In this document: piece by piece, positions 22,792-36,143 of the stretch
Layout of the letters: each line of letters opens with the position of its first letter
Position numbering within the stretch: position 1 is the stretch's first letter
Assembly (NCBI RefSeq): GCF_003369915.1
Contig: NC_046677.1
Location: 14,074,001-14,138,000, forward strand
DNA: 64,000 nucleotides
Source: Drosophila miranda
Taxonomy: Eukaryota > Arthropoda > Insecta > Diptera > Drosophilidae
Direction: 5' to 3'
Position numbers and translations under genes: made by a program
The notes under the pieces: generated by a model
Told to the model about the DNA's origin: nothing
The model's input: only the letters and a program-made list of their open reading frames with translations
Database searches by the model: none

Positions 22792-22827
22792 CACTGAATG
22801 AACTGTGCTGTTGCTGCCGCTTTTATA
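22792..22827 (-). promoter_or_regulatory. TATA + Inr core promoter of black
   Basis: On the minus strand TATAAAA begins at 22827 (span 22821-22827) and TCAGTG lies at 22797-22792, with its A at 22795. The spacing of 32 bases from the TATA T to the initiator A is canonical. The 5' UTR to the ATG at 22592 is about 203 bases and contains CAG/CTG repeats. A focused TATA promoter fits a regulated, tissue-specific gene, unlike the DRE/Motif 1 promoters of its neighbours. Confidence 0.7.
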
Positions 22828-22857
22828 AAAGCTCGCCACTTCCCCAGACCCAGACGA

Positions 22858-22905
22858 ATTCCGAGTCCGAATCCGAATCCGAATCCGAGTCCGAGCCGAG
22901 CCGAT
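22858..22905. repeat. Hexamer repeat AATCCG/AGTCCG upstream of black
   Basis: About seven consecutive CCGAAT or CCGAGT/CCGAGC units follow directly upstream of the TATA box. They are imperfect but clearly tandem. Confidence 0.8.
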
Positions 22906-25363
22906 CGCTACCTACCATAAAGACAATGCCAACCGATCTGGTTCTGGCTGTGCTCGGACTTGGTTGGGGGAAAGCTGCTTGCTGCTTGCTGCTCGATGCA
23001 TTCGGGATTCGGGTGACTGTTCCTGAGGGAAGCTGATGATGTGGGGTCGAGTCGATCATGAGTTTATTGTTATTGGTGTTCCCGGTTCCCGGAATTTTGC
23101 ATTCAAGCTAGAGATTGTGGTCCCATTGGTACATTACATCAGTCAATTGTCGGAATTTATAATTCTCGCTAGAGATTGTTGTAATTGTAATTGTAATTTT
23201 TGTCCACTAATTGATATGCTCATGTAAGACAATTATGTTAGGCACAATGTACGAGTAATTGCATTAGATGATTATGAGGTGCAGTCTGCTCCTCCTTCTC
23301 CTTCTCCATCGTTCCGAGTGCACTTTTTGCGGTTTCTGTTGCTGTTGCTGTTGCTGCTTAGATTGCTGAGTTTCTCCCTCATTAGCGGCCATCATCAGAT
23401 GAATTAAATGCAAATTCATTGAATAATTCTTTAGGCAATTGCAGCTTGGATGAATGGATGGGATGGAGCGTTGTGTAAATTGCTGAGACACAGCTGAAAC
23501 GTGATAGTACTCGAACGTGTCGGAGGAAATGAGAGGTGAACGTGAAAATTGTTTGGTGTAGGTCGCCTGCCTTCGGATCGGATAATTGCCGTCAAGATGT
23601 TGGTCAAGTTTGAAGAAAAGCGAAAGAGCAGTATCACAAAGTCCGTTTCATCGCCCCCATAGAAAGTACCATAACTGATCTCGGGCAATGGCCTTGACCA
23701 TTATTCTCTAAAAATAAAGGCGCACATTCAACGGAAAATTCCCAAATGCCTGCAATGCTATAGGACAGTGCGACATATACTCGTACATATGTATCTGTAA
23801 GATACAATTTTTCGTTTGAAGAATTGCCCAACGAATTGGACTTTCCCTGACATGCCTGCAACGAAATGATGACGTTTTCTCCCCAATGGTTTGTTCACCT
23901 TGACAACAACATTCTGATCGGATCCCAGCCGATATGATCTGTAAAATCTTCGGTACTTTACCAAAAACACTAACTGATTTCGGTTATGTGACGCATCATT
24001 AAGAGAGGGCATCTGGGGGAGTTTTCTGGAATAACAACAGTTGGTGTTATTGGTGCGGTGCATCCCTCCTTTAATAACTCGTCTTGCACGCGACAAGGGG
24101 CTTGACTTACACGATGGCCAGTATTGAGTTACGCACTGGAGAGCGTTGATAAAATACAAAAATAATTCAATTGCAAAAACAACTGCAAACGGCAGTCATC
24201 ACAAAAAATCAGGAAGCGTTTCTCAGTGCTCAGCATTGATGACGTCGCGACGTTTGAAAAGCGAAAGGAAATACATATGTCCATACAATGTATTAGTCTT
24301 ATGTGTAGCTTAATTGCACAGAATGCACCGAGCAAACAATTAGCTCAACCCGTGTCTACAATCGCTTTAGTTCCAAGCGAGACTCCCCCGGGGTTTCTTT
24401 CCCAATCAAGCGCTAAATAGCAATGTACGAGTGTCTTAATGGTGGTGATGATTATGCTGGATGCCGTGAATTTCTGATTCTGTGGTTTGCTCAAGGGCAC
24501 CGGCACCGGCACCGGCTCCGGCCCTACTTTAACGAATGCCTAGAAGTCTTTGAAAGTGGAGAGGTCATCAAGATAGGCGGCAACAAGAGGCTACACTCGA
24601 AAGACAGCCTTGGAAATAGCTCAAACTTAAGGTATACCGTAATAGCCATTAAGCCTGGGCTTAGTTTTCTGTAGTAGGGTTTTACTCTAAGTTCGTGGAA
24701 AATGCCTAATGATACCTAGTATGTTACGATCCCAAAAGGATGTATATAAAACTTTCCTAAAGATCATGTGCCTGACAGAACCCATAACCTCATCGGACTA
24801 AAATATATTGGTTACGTTTTGGGATTGAGGCTGAGACAGAGGCGATTGAGGAATAGGAAGTACAGTGATTTGCGTATAAGTGCCAGGGATAAAAGATGTA
24901 ACGTAGCACAGTAATAGACATCGGCCAGCTGTCTAACAATAGTGTTATGATTTATTTTGTTTACGTTCTACGATCAATACAATGTTCTCGATATTTACAA
25001 ATATTTATAATAAGAATTATATAATAACATAATTTCGGTATTTGCATTTTTCGTTTATTGGCTGTGACGTGACTGAGTGTCAGCGAATGGTGGGTGGTGG
25101 GTGCTGGGTGTTGTGTGGTTGGGTAGTGTGTTCAATGAGTTTCGAATAATACAAGTCATCAGATCCAACTCGGTCCGTTTTAGCATATATGTGTATATGT
25201 ATGCACTGAATACCTACAAATTGTACATACCATACATGCGCAATATCGCACGTGTCATGTACATGGTACTTATACATATGTATGTGTCTGCATTTGCTGC
25301 AGCATGCTCTACTATGATCGGATCGCAGTTTCGTTTGTCCTATCACATCGCCAGGCAATTATA
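22906..25363. other. Intergenic region between black and the 3' end of Sos
   Basis: No exon with supported splice sites was found. The longest ORF (23758-24159, minus, 133 codons) shows no domain. A GCACCG hexamer repeat lies near 24498-24521. A G/T-rich stretch at 25084-25130 and an ACATATGTA tract near 25185-25290 precede the Sos stop. The part near 24900-25360 is probably Sos 3' UTR. I saw no tRNA or other RNA gene. Confidence 0.45.
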
Positions 25364-28300
25364 TTATTCTTGGTTTGTACTTGGGTAAAGAAACATCGTA
25401 CCTTTATCTGTGTGGAATGCAATTCGAATTATATTCGATTGAGTGGAATGAGAATTGAGCAAAACTAACCTGGATTGTTATAGAAGTTAGCGCTTAGACT
25501 AGGTTTTGGTGGAAGTTTGGGTGTGCCCTCGAGGCTCGTGGCAATCGGAAAGAATTCCTTTGGGGACGAGCGTGTGTGTAATTGATTTGCATGCTGTTGA
25601 TGATGTTGTTGATGCTGTTGATGATGCTGATGCTGTTGATGCTGCTGATGCTGTTGATGTTGTTGATTGTGGTGGGGTGGATGGTGCGTGTGGTGGGTAT
25701 GATGGTGCTGTGCATACGCCGCTGGATGCGACAATGCTTGCTGCGACTGCTGCTGATGCTGCTGCTGGGACCTTAAACGAAGCTGGTGCGTATAACCGCT
25801 TGTCGTACTCTCCACTGGATGGCTGGGAATGTTCGGGGAGATGGGCGTTGCGGGTGTCAGCGGTGATGTAGTTGTCGAGGAGCTCAGTGCTGGCGAGATC
25901 GATTGCGGCGGCTGCTCTTCAGTCGGCACTGACTGTGATACTGTGACCAACGTCGTGTTAATGGACCCCATCACCGACCCCGCCAAAGCAGCTGCAGTCG
26001 CCACTGCAGTCGGACCAGGCTGATGGGCAGCCGCTGCTGCCCGCTTCTCGATCGCCGAGTTCCGGCGTATCATAATACTGCTTGTGTTGGGCAGGAGTAG
26101 GCCGCTCTTGCACGAACTCGCGAACTCCTTGCTCTGGCCATGGCTGTGTCGTACGGATATAGTGCCCGTGGAATGGTTGAGTCGGGGCGGTATGGGGGGA
26201 GGACTCAGTTCGCCATCGCGCGGGGGTAACTGCAATGGGAAACGTACGTTGGGAATGCGCCGAATGGGATGCATTTGTTATGGGATGGAATACTTACTGT
26301 CGGTGCGTCAGGTGCCTGCCGCTTCTGCGCCATATCGGCACAGCTCTCGGTCCGCTCCTTGCGACGTGGCGGCAGTGGGGGGGGCACAGCTCGATAGTCC
26401 AGGATTGAGGCCGTTGGAACATTGACATGCGGCGAGATGGGCACTGCCCCTGTCTGTCCCTGGTGGGCGTTGTTGTAGTAGAATCCACCCATCTGAGGGC
26501 TGAGATCTCCTCCAGCTCCGACTCCGGCTCCGACTCCGCTCACTCCCGTCAGAGTCACAGTGCTGGCAATGCTATGCGTGGGACTGTATTGCATCCGCCC
26601 ATGGAATGGTGACCGATTGCCAGTCTCGTGGCGAGGACTAACCATCAGCTTGGGCAACGGCGAAGGCAGGGCATCTGTGTCTGAGCCTACGGCAAAGGGG
26701 TTGCTGTCTGGCAGCGATTGTGGGGGCAGCGCATGGTGATCCGACATCACTGGACTAAACACATCCATCGCCGACGCCGTAGCATTCATCATTGCCACAT
26801 TGTTGGTCCACACATGCGCCGCCGGCTTCTTGGGCAGATGTGGCGCCGGCACCACAACCTCCTCATTGTTCTCCGCTGTTGTCCGATGATGCAGAGGTGT
26901 TCCGCTCCAAGTGCTGCCATTCCGATCGGGTAGAATGACGGAGGCGAAAACCGAGAACGCGTGCGGATTGTGCTGCGGACTCTGTTCGCCAGCACCAGCG
27001 CTGGGAATGGATGCACCACTCGGTAGCACTTCCACGCTCGCTGGTTGTGTTGGGGGCACAGCTGCTGTTGCGGCTGCTGCTGCTGCCGCTACCGTTGATG
27101 CCGCCGATGAGGCTGCCGCCGATGAAGCGTTGCTGGATAACTTACTGCTGTTATTATTCTGGTTTTGGCGACGGGGCTTAATGCCCGGCGACTTAAGCGG
27201 AATGTGCGGCCATTTTCGAGGCTGAAATGTGCAAACAAAACGAAAGGATTTAGAACCGGGATGCCCTTTAGGCCACGAGGCTGATATACTCACAAACTTG
27301 GGCACCGTCTTGCAGCCACGCGGCTCGATGCGCATGCTCTCATTGTAGAGATAGTCGGACATTTCCTTGTCGGAGAGGCCGTTGAAGGGATCGAGCTGCT
27401 CGAAGAACTGCCGTATGGTGGACTCCTCATTGAGGCAGTAGGGCTGGTTCTGGTACTGCTGGATCTCGCCGATGATTTCGGCCACTTTCCGCCGCTTCGA
27501 GAAATTGATAAGCTCCGTGTTGGCCAACAGATCCGGGTTGCCCTCCTCCAAGTGCAGGATGTTGGTCAGGTAGCGCCCAAAGAAGGGCACGCAAGGCGGA
27601 TTGATGGAGCGCAGCCGCTCTTGATACTTCTTGAGATGATCGTCGCTAAGCTCGCGGCACTCGTCCAGGAACTTCTTGTAGCGTTCGGGCAATCCCTGGA
27701 ATGTCCACCGCAGCCGGTAGACCGACGCCGTGCCCATGGCCGCGACAATCGAAAGGATTCCATTGAAGTTGTTCAGCTCGAGCATGACCATCATCACCTC
27801 GATGGCCCGCTGCATTATTGCCAGGCGCTCCTCGTGGTTCTCCGCCTCGGTTATGGACTTCTCTATCCAACGCGTCACATTGGTGGTGTGCTTCATGATC
27901 TTCAGCAGATTGGGGCTCTTTAGCTCCTTGTCCTTCTTGGTCCAGGGCGAGCCCACGAGCTCCGAGGGCTTCACGTTCTTGTACATCTCAAACTCCAACA
28001 GCGTGAGCTGACGGGCCAGCTCCAACGGATGGAGGGTGAGCAGTGTGATCTCCTCGTTGGGTACACTCATGTGGTGCTCAATGGGCGGCGGATCGTGGCC
28101 ATAGGCGTACACAATCTTCTTATTGCTTTTCTCCTGTTCGTTCTACAATAAATGGTACAGGGACAGGTTCAGGTAGAGGTACACATTGTAACCGAAATGT
28201 AAAAAAATACGTGTGCCGAAGGCTTACCTTTCTCTGAACAATTTTGAGCACAGAATCCACCCACTTGCGCATCGACTTCCCGTTCACATGCTCCAGAAAG

Positions 28301-30644
28301 TGCAGCAGCTTCTCGAGCAGAGTGGGATCCTTCTCAAAGTCATAGAAGTGGTGATCCACCCAGTGGCGCAGAACGTTGAGCACCCGAAACTGCACCGGCT
28401 GAACGTACTCCTTGCGGTAGCGTTTCCAGTCCTCGCGCTGCGAGTTCTTGTGCTCCTTGTCGCCCCCGCCGCCGCCACCAAGGGCTCCCGGGCCAAAGGC
28501 AGCGTCCTGATAGACTAAACTGGGGTCGGGTATGTTGAAGCGTTCGATCAGCAGCTGCAGCAGCTGCTGGGGCGAGCAGAAGTAGCGATATGTCGTGAGG
28601 AAGGTGCGCACAAAGGTGGGGTCCGCATATATGTGGTAGGTGAGGCGTTCGATGAGCTTGCACAGTGTGGCCCCTTTGATCATCGGGACTCCAGCGCTCT
28701 CGCGCTCCTCCAAGACGATGTTCTCCCCGCTATCCGGAACGGCGAACTTGTAGATCTCTGGGCTAGGCATGCGCAGGGGATGCTTGCGCTCGATGTCCTG
28801 CAGTATGCTGTCCAGGATGCGGTCCAGCATCGACTTGGTGTTCACCATCAGAAGGTCTGCCATCCAGTCGTGCTTGTGCTGGGCGTTCTTGGCCGTCAGG
28901 ACAATGGCCGGCTGCATTCTGGTGACTAGCTCGAAGCTGTTCTTCAGCTCCTCGCTGTCCGCCCGGTCAATGATCTCGACGCGACGCATAAAGAACTTCT
29001 CCTTCAGCCGGTAATCGTAGGCCGTGGCCCCTGCCGAGGGGGTCTGCTTCTTGGTGTTTGCCTTGCACAGGACCATAAGACCATCGAACAGAAAGACTTT
29101 TCGCTCGCTCCAAATGCGCTTGCCCGATCCCAGCTTGCTGAGCGAGTCCTCTGTCCAGAAGTAATAGAATCGATTTGTAATTACAATTATTTATTCGTTT
29201 ATTTTCGCACTTACCGCGTATAAACTCATTGCAGTTCTGGCCCACATCCTTGTCATCCCAATGCTCCACCTTGAGCTGGAGTTCTCGTGTCCGTTCGATG
29301 GCCAGCTGGCGACGCACTCGCCCACTGACAGGTACCAGGCGCTCCTTGGAGACGCTGCCCATCACCTTTTCGAGGTCGCAGTGGAGTGGATGCAAGAGGC
29401 CCTGCACCTGTTCAAAGCTCTCGATGTCGTCCTGCGAGGAGCTGAGATCCATTAGATGTTTTATGTAATCGAAGTACACGAAAGCATGGCAAATGGGCAC
29501 CAGCAGCAGCTTGGGCAGATAATACTTGACGGCATCTCTAAAACCGTGCCCGGCAGAAATTAAGGATGAGGCCTAAAAAAAATTCAACATTAGTTTTTGG
29601 CATTTGTTGGGAATCAGCAGTCAGCAGTGGACTTACCCCAGGCTTGGATAAGAGATTGGTAAGCGCATCCCGTGACGCCTGGGAGGTCACGTCGTGGGCA
29701 TACTTTTTGTACACATCGAATTCCTCGGCCTCCGCCAGCTCCTCGAAGCAGCTGCCCACCCAGGGGGCGTTCTGCTCCTGGGACATCTCGATGACATCCT
29801 CCAGAGATCCGAGCAGAGTTACCGTCACCTCGTAGATGTCCATTATGTTGGAGAATATTGGCTCGAGCTCCTTGGGATCCGACACAATCTTCACCAGCTC
29901 CTCGCGAAAGACGCGTATGATCATATGGAGATCTCGCTGATATTGCTTCTCGTCGTGGATCAACTCTTTGACAGTCTCCTCGTAGGTCGCGCTGGCCCTC
30001 TGCGCGGGCAGTGAGAGCGGACTGGTCTTAATATCACTCTGATTCAACATGTCCATGAGGACCCGGTCCGCGTTCATGACCACCTCGATGTCCTCTTTGG
30101 TGATCTCGCAGTGCGAGATTTTGCACACATAGTCGCCGGCCATTTTCAGTATATCCGCAGAGATATATTCCAGGACGGCCACCAGGAAGGCGGACACCGA
30201 ACTATCGATTTTGTACTGCAGCACATCCTTCTGGAGCAGGGTGTGTACCCGCTCGGTGGGCAGAACGGACTTCTTTTTCTTCGAGTTGATCGCCTCGTTG
30301 GCCTCCTTGAGAGCCCACTGGTCGATGGGCGTTGGAAATGATTTGTTCACCTTCTCCTCCACATCTTGGACCGAGTGGGGCAGCGGCTTGGCGCAGAGCA
30401 TGGCCAACAGACGCAGACACAGCTTCTCGACATAGAGGAGGGCATCTTCTTTGGCCGTCACCCGCGGATGCACCTGCTCTAGCACCTTCCTCAATGAGGG
30501 TATGAACAGGCCACGCCAACGCGCCGCGTTCTCGTTCTTCGTGAAGTCATAGCCATCGCAATCCTGGTGCAGGCCACTGCCTCCCCCCCCAATGCTGATC
30601 CCGCCGCTATAGCTAATGGCATGGCTACCGGGTCCGGAAAACAT
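25364..30644 (-). CDS. Sos: Son of sevenless, Ras guanine nucleotide exchange factor
   Basis: Seven coding exons are 29637-30644, 29215-29572, 28228-29150, 27294-28142, 26298-27221, 25470-26229 and 25364-25407. All junctions keep frame, giving 1621 residues (about 1596 in D. melanogaster). There is a histone-fold region at about 45-200, a DH domain from about 220 to 410, a PH domain around 440-560, a REM domain from about 612 and a Cdc25 catalytic domain at about 800-1040. The proline-rich tail carries SH3-binding sites [11 protein letters not shown] and PPPIPPRLN for Drk/Grb2. The 14-codon last exon encodes [13 protein letters not shown], which confirms the C-terminus. Sos activates Ras downstream of Sevenless, EGFR and Torso. 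The tail also holds a long His/Gln repeat at about 25598-25670. The 72-bp intron 27222-27293 is in frame and stop-free. Confidence 0.97.
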
Positions 30645-33494
30645 TTTCTCCGCGGCAGAGCCGTCGCTGCCAGCGTCGCTGTCGTTGTCAGCGTCGCGTT
30701 CAGCTCACTCTTCTTTTTGTTTGTATTAGCCAGCAACAGCCAACACCAAACTCACGAAAAACGAACAACACACACCAACTGATTAAAGTGGTGTTCAGCT
30801 GTGACTTTGAAATAGCTGCATGTTCGATTTAATCGATTTGTGTTTCTTTTTTATTTTTTTCACATTTCCGATTCACAGCGAACAAAACAACAACACTACA
30901 ACACTTCAACACTCTTGTACTTGTTTTCAGTATATGTATCTTCTTTTTTCCTTTTCTTCTTTTTCTTGCTTAAGAATTTATGTTACCGCGCCGCGCTGCC
31001 CCGTGAGTGGCGTGTGATTGTTTGGGCCCGCCCGCCTTCGCAAAGGTGGAATTTGCCAAGTCGAAAAGTTGTGGCTGTTGCTAAATTTATAAATTTTAAC
31101 ACTTCGAGATAAGGCAGTGAGACCAGATACTAAAACCTTATGGGAAAAGCATGCAGTGTGAGCGAGACAAATATATGTCCTCTAGTTTTGATTTGTAGAA
31201 CATGAAAACTGGAGAGTGCTGGAAAACATCGCCCTGGTTTAGTGTATCGATATGTATTAAAAATATCGGTATTTCTGTGCGATAAGCGGATATTATCGGC
31301 GTTTTATTTTGAAAATAACAAGCACAACTAGGGTTAAAAACACTATTTTTCCCTCCAATGTTGCGATTATATGGTACAGCAAAAGCGGCAGAGTTTTTGT
31401 TCTTGTTTTCTTTTAAATACATTTTCAGCTAGAGTGTTCGCTGGCCTTAAGAATCGAGTTGCAATTTTATTCGTATGCGTATTTATATGTAAACCAATCA
31501 ATTTAGTCGTATATTTTAACAAGACATTTGACTTTTCTTCGAAATAGAGGGGAAAGATAGTTGCTAGCGGAACAAATAGAATAAGAGCATGTATGTATGT
31601 ACAATATACATATGTATGTAAATACATATGTTCATATACTATGTGGGAATTTATTGGAATTTTGCACATTTTATTTCTTGCTTGCTTTCTTGCAAAATTC
31701 ATTCTACATTGAGGCTGATAATTGTCTACCGGGGCCAGATCGCTGCTATCAGAACGAACGGACGGAACATAGCACGCAAGATGCGAAATGATTGAACAGA
31801 TTCTGTCAGTGATGACGCGCGCAATGCAGTGGTTTCCACAGTGAGAACGTCCTCAGATACCATTTTCCAGGACTGTACACGAGGATTACTTGAGTCGTAA
31901 TGGATTATCTCGACGTAGGAGACCAGCTAGGCTCGCTTCATCGAACATGAGTTTTGGAGAGATGTTCAAGAGATCGTTACAAAAATATTGATGCAGGTCT
32001 GAAAGGGTGTGGCTGCAACTACAACTCCGAATTTGATGACCTGCGACTAGGGCGTACCCACGGTTTCCCGAGGGGGGGACCGAAAATGTTTTCTCTTAAT
32101 TATCGTTTCTCTTAAGCTGTGTTGACACCATACAAACAAACCATACAGGAGCATTATATTCCGCTCACTATCTGTGCATGCTTTTTTCCAAAAGGTATAG
32201 TACATAAATTGCTGGTATCAGTCAAAAGAGTGAAGACAATTGAAATGTATGCACAACGACAATTACCCTGTATGCACTCAGCATGGAGAATCATATACAG
32301 AAAAACTTAAATGACACGATAATCCCAAGACCAATGGTCATGCTGTGATGCTGTGAGAGAAATATTTGAGGATTGGACATTAGTACGACGTCCATGATCG
32401 TGTGTAAACAGATGTGTTTGGATCCCACCCAATTTAAAAATCGGGCAAAAAGAGACTCGGAATCTGGTCGGAAGTTGTTGTAGAATACCACAATACGAGC
32501 TCTCTCACATATAGGCCCACTCAATACATTTTTGAACCATCCAAAATATCGATTCAAGGGGTCATCCGCCTTGCAGACCTTTCCTCGCATCTAATGGGAT
32601 CTTTTTGGGTTCAGCTATCGAAAACAAAAAATTTTTCAACGTTTTTTCGACATTGAAAGCATTTGGTAAAGTCTTGTTTTAGAGATACTTTCATCTGAGT
32701 GCCAACAGTGCTCAGTATAGAATTCATCTTCTTGGAAAATATTTTTAAGCCCAAGAAATCAATTTTCAATTAAGTACACCCTTGGGGAAAATCATGCTCG
32801 TTTGTCCAGCTAAAGATGAATTTAGTACTAAGGTGACGTCGTCCGCTATGGCACTAACCATACAGTAGATAGATGTGCCGGTTCATTCAACAAACATTCA
32901 ACATTCAACAACGAATTTGTTGCGGACGATCTTCTTCAGATCGATTTTGGAAGACCTTTTCCGTTATATCGTTTTCAGCACAAAAACTGCGTACTGTCAA
33001 CAAACTCGACTCACAATGCACACTCAGATCAATAGTGTCTGCTTGCTGTACAAGTACTGCTGTACCCCACAACCGGCACCCTTCCGATATTATAAGTGAA
33101 AAAACCATAATCCTCATTTTTTAGCACATTTGTACTGAGGAAACTAGTGTCCGACTAGGATATGGAGCCACTGTACATCTTACCATTAATATTGTGTTCC
33201 GCTGCTCCCGTTCGATTCGTTTTTATTTAATAATGGTTCCCTCATTTTTTTCGTTAATAAATTGAATTGTAGATTTTACATACATACTTTCTTACTGAAA
33301 TAAGGTTGGAACAGCTTGCCCCAATAGGCACAAACAAACAAAGTACGTAAATGTTTTTAATGTTAAGTGTTGTTGATGAAAATGTTAAAGTATCAGAAAA
33401 ATCAGCATAATTATTTATTTTACGGAAAGTGCCTGCAGAGGTTCTGTGTATTTCTTTTTATTTCCACTCTGCCGCTGACAAGGTAATGCATTCG
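30645..33494. other. Sos 5' region and relic-rich interval
   Basis: 30645-30990 is probably Sos 5' UTR and promoter. Beyond it two minus-strand segments look as if they once coded. One (32905-33117) includes the words LWGTAVLVQQADTIDLSVHC and VRSFCAENDITEKVFQNRSE. The other (32291-32590) includes NRYFGWFKNVLSGPICERAR and FARFLNWVGSKHICLHTIMD. They are in different frames with stops between. I do not recognise the protein, and no intact gene can be built. An ACATATGTA tract lies at 31586-31636. Confidence 0.4.
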
Positions 33495-35420
33495 TTAGCG
33501 AATCGTAATGTTTAGTTCAGTTTCTTCTCTGGTCTTCCATACTATGTCTTCAATCCATTGAAGATAATAAAAAACTCTAGTGTAAATCGTCCGTGGAGAT
33601 TTAGTATCACAAAACGATCCTTCAGAAACAATGCCGAATACCTGTCCCAGGCACGAGCCCCATTCCGGATGCCATATGGCCAGTGGTCCTCCCGAATCTC
33701 CCTGGCATGAATCGCTTGCATCGTTCTCTCCACCAGCGCAAATCTTCATTTCCTGTAGCACTTCATTTTCTTCATTGCATTCGGCATATTTAAACAGTAT
33801 TACGTCAGCCTTGCGCAACTGAGGGGCTGATTTATTGGGTTCGTAGCTGCTATATAATCCCCATCCAGAGACTGTCATCTTCGCATGCTCTTGTCCACTA
33901 GTTGTTGGTAAGCAGGCTGGCTTTACTTGGTCATTAAAGACGACTGTTTTAGTCAATTTCAATAAAGCTATATCGTTTTTTGTCCCGTCTTCTTCTTTAT
34001 AGTCGGGGTGCGGGATTTTTTCAGCTACTTCATATATTGCGCCGTCAGTGCTATTGTGACCTCCTAGGCGCACCAAAAAATCTCTAAGAAAATATTTTCG
34101 ATCAACTATTAATACATGCACACTATATGACGATGTTGATATATGTACATACATATGTATGAATTTAAATGTACTTACGGCTCTTCCGTACCAACAGCCC
34201 GCTCAAGAATGACACAGTGGGCCGCGGTAAGAACAAATTTACTATGTATCAGGGTGCCGCCGCAAATCCAGGCTCTTGGGTTCGTCAGACCTATATGCGC
34301 CATGTATTGTAATTCATTTCGATATGATTCTTGCGAATGCGATATAAACAAATGCCTCGGACAAAAAGTCGTGTTACTCGCGTAGCTTAGACATGCTGCG
34401 TTTGAGTTGAGTTCATCAGTAAAAAGACAAAAGACATAAAAACCAAACAAATTCATGAGACTAGTCTAGTGGAAATATGTTCGGAAACAAAAAGATTCTA
34501 ACAATGCAAATTGTGCCAGACAGCCGATATTTTGGTATAAACTAAAAAAATGGTTTAGAGACTTGAAAATGGGTACAGTTGATTGTAATAACCGATCCGA
34601 CCACGCCCACCCCTACTGTTTAGTTGTTGCCTACTAGTTATTTACTAGTTAAGCAAGCCATTATTATTGACCCGATTATTTGATGAGCATTTGTATATAT
34701 TTCTTCTATTTATGCTTATTTTAGTCAATAGCTTCATAGCCTCCTCCTCCCCTGCATCTCCTTAAATTTTATATATTTCTACCGCATTTTGGCGAGCTGA
34801 TTTCTATTTAAGTGTCTTAGATAATTATTCTTTACTTATTTTGTCGCTTTTCTCCGTTAGCTAAATGTATGTATTCAGCTACTTAAGTATCAAACATATA
34901 ATATCAAAATATCAAAAACAAACTCGTAGATAGACTTTGGCCTCGCTTTTACATTATTTCGTTCCGTTTTCAGTGCTGCATTAAAATCAAAAATATGTAT
35001 TTGTTTTTTTCTACACAAATTTCGGAATCAATTTCGGATTCCCCCAATGTGCAATGTTTCCTTTGAATTGATCCGATATTCGCCCTTTTCTGCCTTGTTA
35101 TGTATCCACTCAAATATATTTCGTTTTCTTATCATCACGAGTATCGTTTGAAACAAAATGATTTATAATATTCTGTAAGGTGTAATATACTCACCTCTTG
35201 AGGACCGAGTGTCTGCTTTCGGTTGTTTTGGAACCCGACAGCAAATGGAGTTACTAGCACAAATTTTGAAATACCCTTTATGCTTTGCATGAATGCAGGC
35301 ATGAAATAATACACATTTTTCAGAAAGTGAATCGCAAGTGTAGTATTCATTGGCTTCAGCCGGATTCCGTTCGACCACACAAACTACGAGTATTAACCAA
35401 ATAACCAGTTTGAAAAGCAT
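33495..35420 (-). CDS. CLIP-domain trypsin-like serine protease
   Basis: Three exons, 35195-35420, 34179-34395 and 33495-34083, join in frame to 343 residues. Exon 1 gives a signal peptide, MLFKLVIWLILVVCVV, and a CLIP domain with six cysteines ending SICCRVPKQPK. Exons 2 and 3 hold the protease domain: VLTAAHCV (His), KNDIALLKL (Asp) and DSCQGDSGGPL (Ser). An Asp six residues before the Ser sets trypsin-like specificity. CLIP proteases are secreted zymogens of hemolymph cascades (Toll, melanisation, dorsoventral patterning). Oddly, no R-IVGG-type activation site is seen before NELQYMAHIGL, where family members have the mature N-terminus. Either an exon lies undetected in the 799-bp first intron, or the gene has diverged. 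No close orthologue is named. Confidence 0.85.
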
Positions 35421-36143
35421 TTCGTCGTTGAAGAGCAGTTACAAATCTATAGTATAGCTGAAATTAAAATGATTTTTTAGTGAAATAAATAGCTTTTGAA
35501 AAAAAATGAATCTTTTTGTTCTATACAACTTTCAATGAGCAATTTTTTCGGAAATTCATTATCAGCATCAATACGAACTAGAGGTGTACGTCTGACATCA
35601 GTGAACACCTGGATCTTGGAGAATTTAAAACTTAAAGATTTCGAAAATCTTACCGGGCCAAGGGCTATTACGATTATCGAAAACTAAAACTATTCTTAGA
35701 TATAATGAAATTAGGCTGGCAAAAGCTCGAGCCGAACGAAAACATTACCGGCCCATCACGACTTTGTACAGTTCTCCGCGCACCGCGAACCGAAAAAGAC
35801 TCGTTCTGGACAAGCGAAAACATAAATAAAAACAGCGGAACGTTCCCTGTTCTGTTCCATCGCTGTGGCCTCGTCAATTGTACTTTATCAATCGCGGGGG
35901 ATTCAATACGATGATCTTTTCAAAACACACTTCATTTAATCTCATAGTAATAGTAAAGCAATTAAGGAATCTTCAATAGTTAATTACATCTCTGATTTGC
36001 CACTCTTTAAGATCGATGCCGAACGAACACTGATCGGACTTAAGGAAATGTCGCAGTTTTATTTACTTAGGGTCTCTTATCAGCATAATCTCGTCTATAC
36101 CATACGTATGCATATTACAGAGATATTTTATAAAAATATGTAG
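35421..36143. other. Intergenic, nothing recognised
   Basis: This spans the upstream region of the CLIP protease and the downstream region of the STEEP1-like gene. Small plus-strand ORFs at 35496-35914 lack splice sites and domain resemblance. Confidence 0.45.

Noticed and set aside
23758-24159. 133-codon minus-strand ORF between black and Sos
   Set aside because: Composition is not coding-like and nothing recognisable is encoded.
25582-25776. Met/Leu-rich plus-strand ORF opposite Sos
   Set aside because: Antisense shadow of the His/Gln repeat in the Sos tail.
31730-32090. Possible Tc1/mariner helix-turn-helix remnant (RGQIAAIRTNGRNIARKM on the plus strand)
   Set aside because: The resemblance covers under 20 residues, is followed by stops, and no DDE block or terminal repeats were found.
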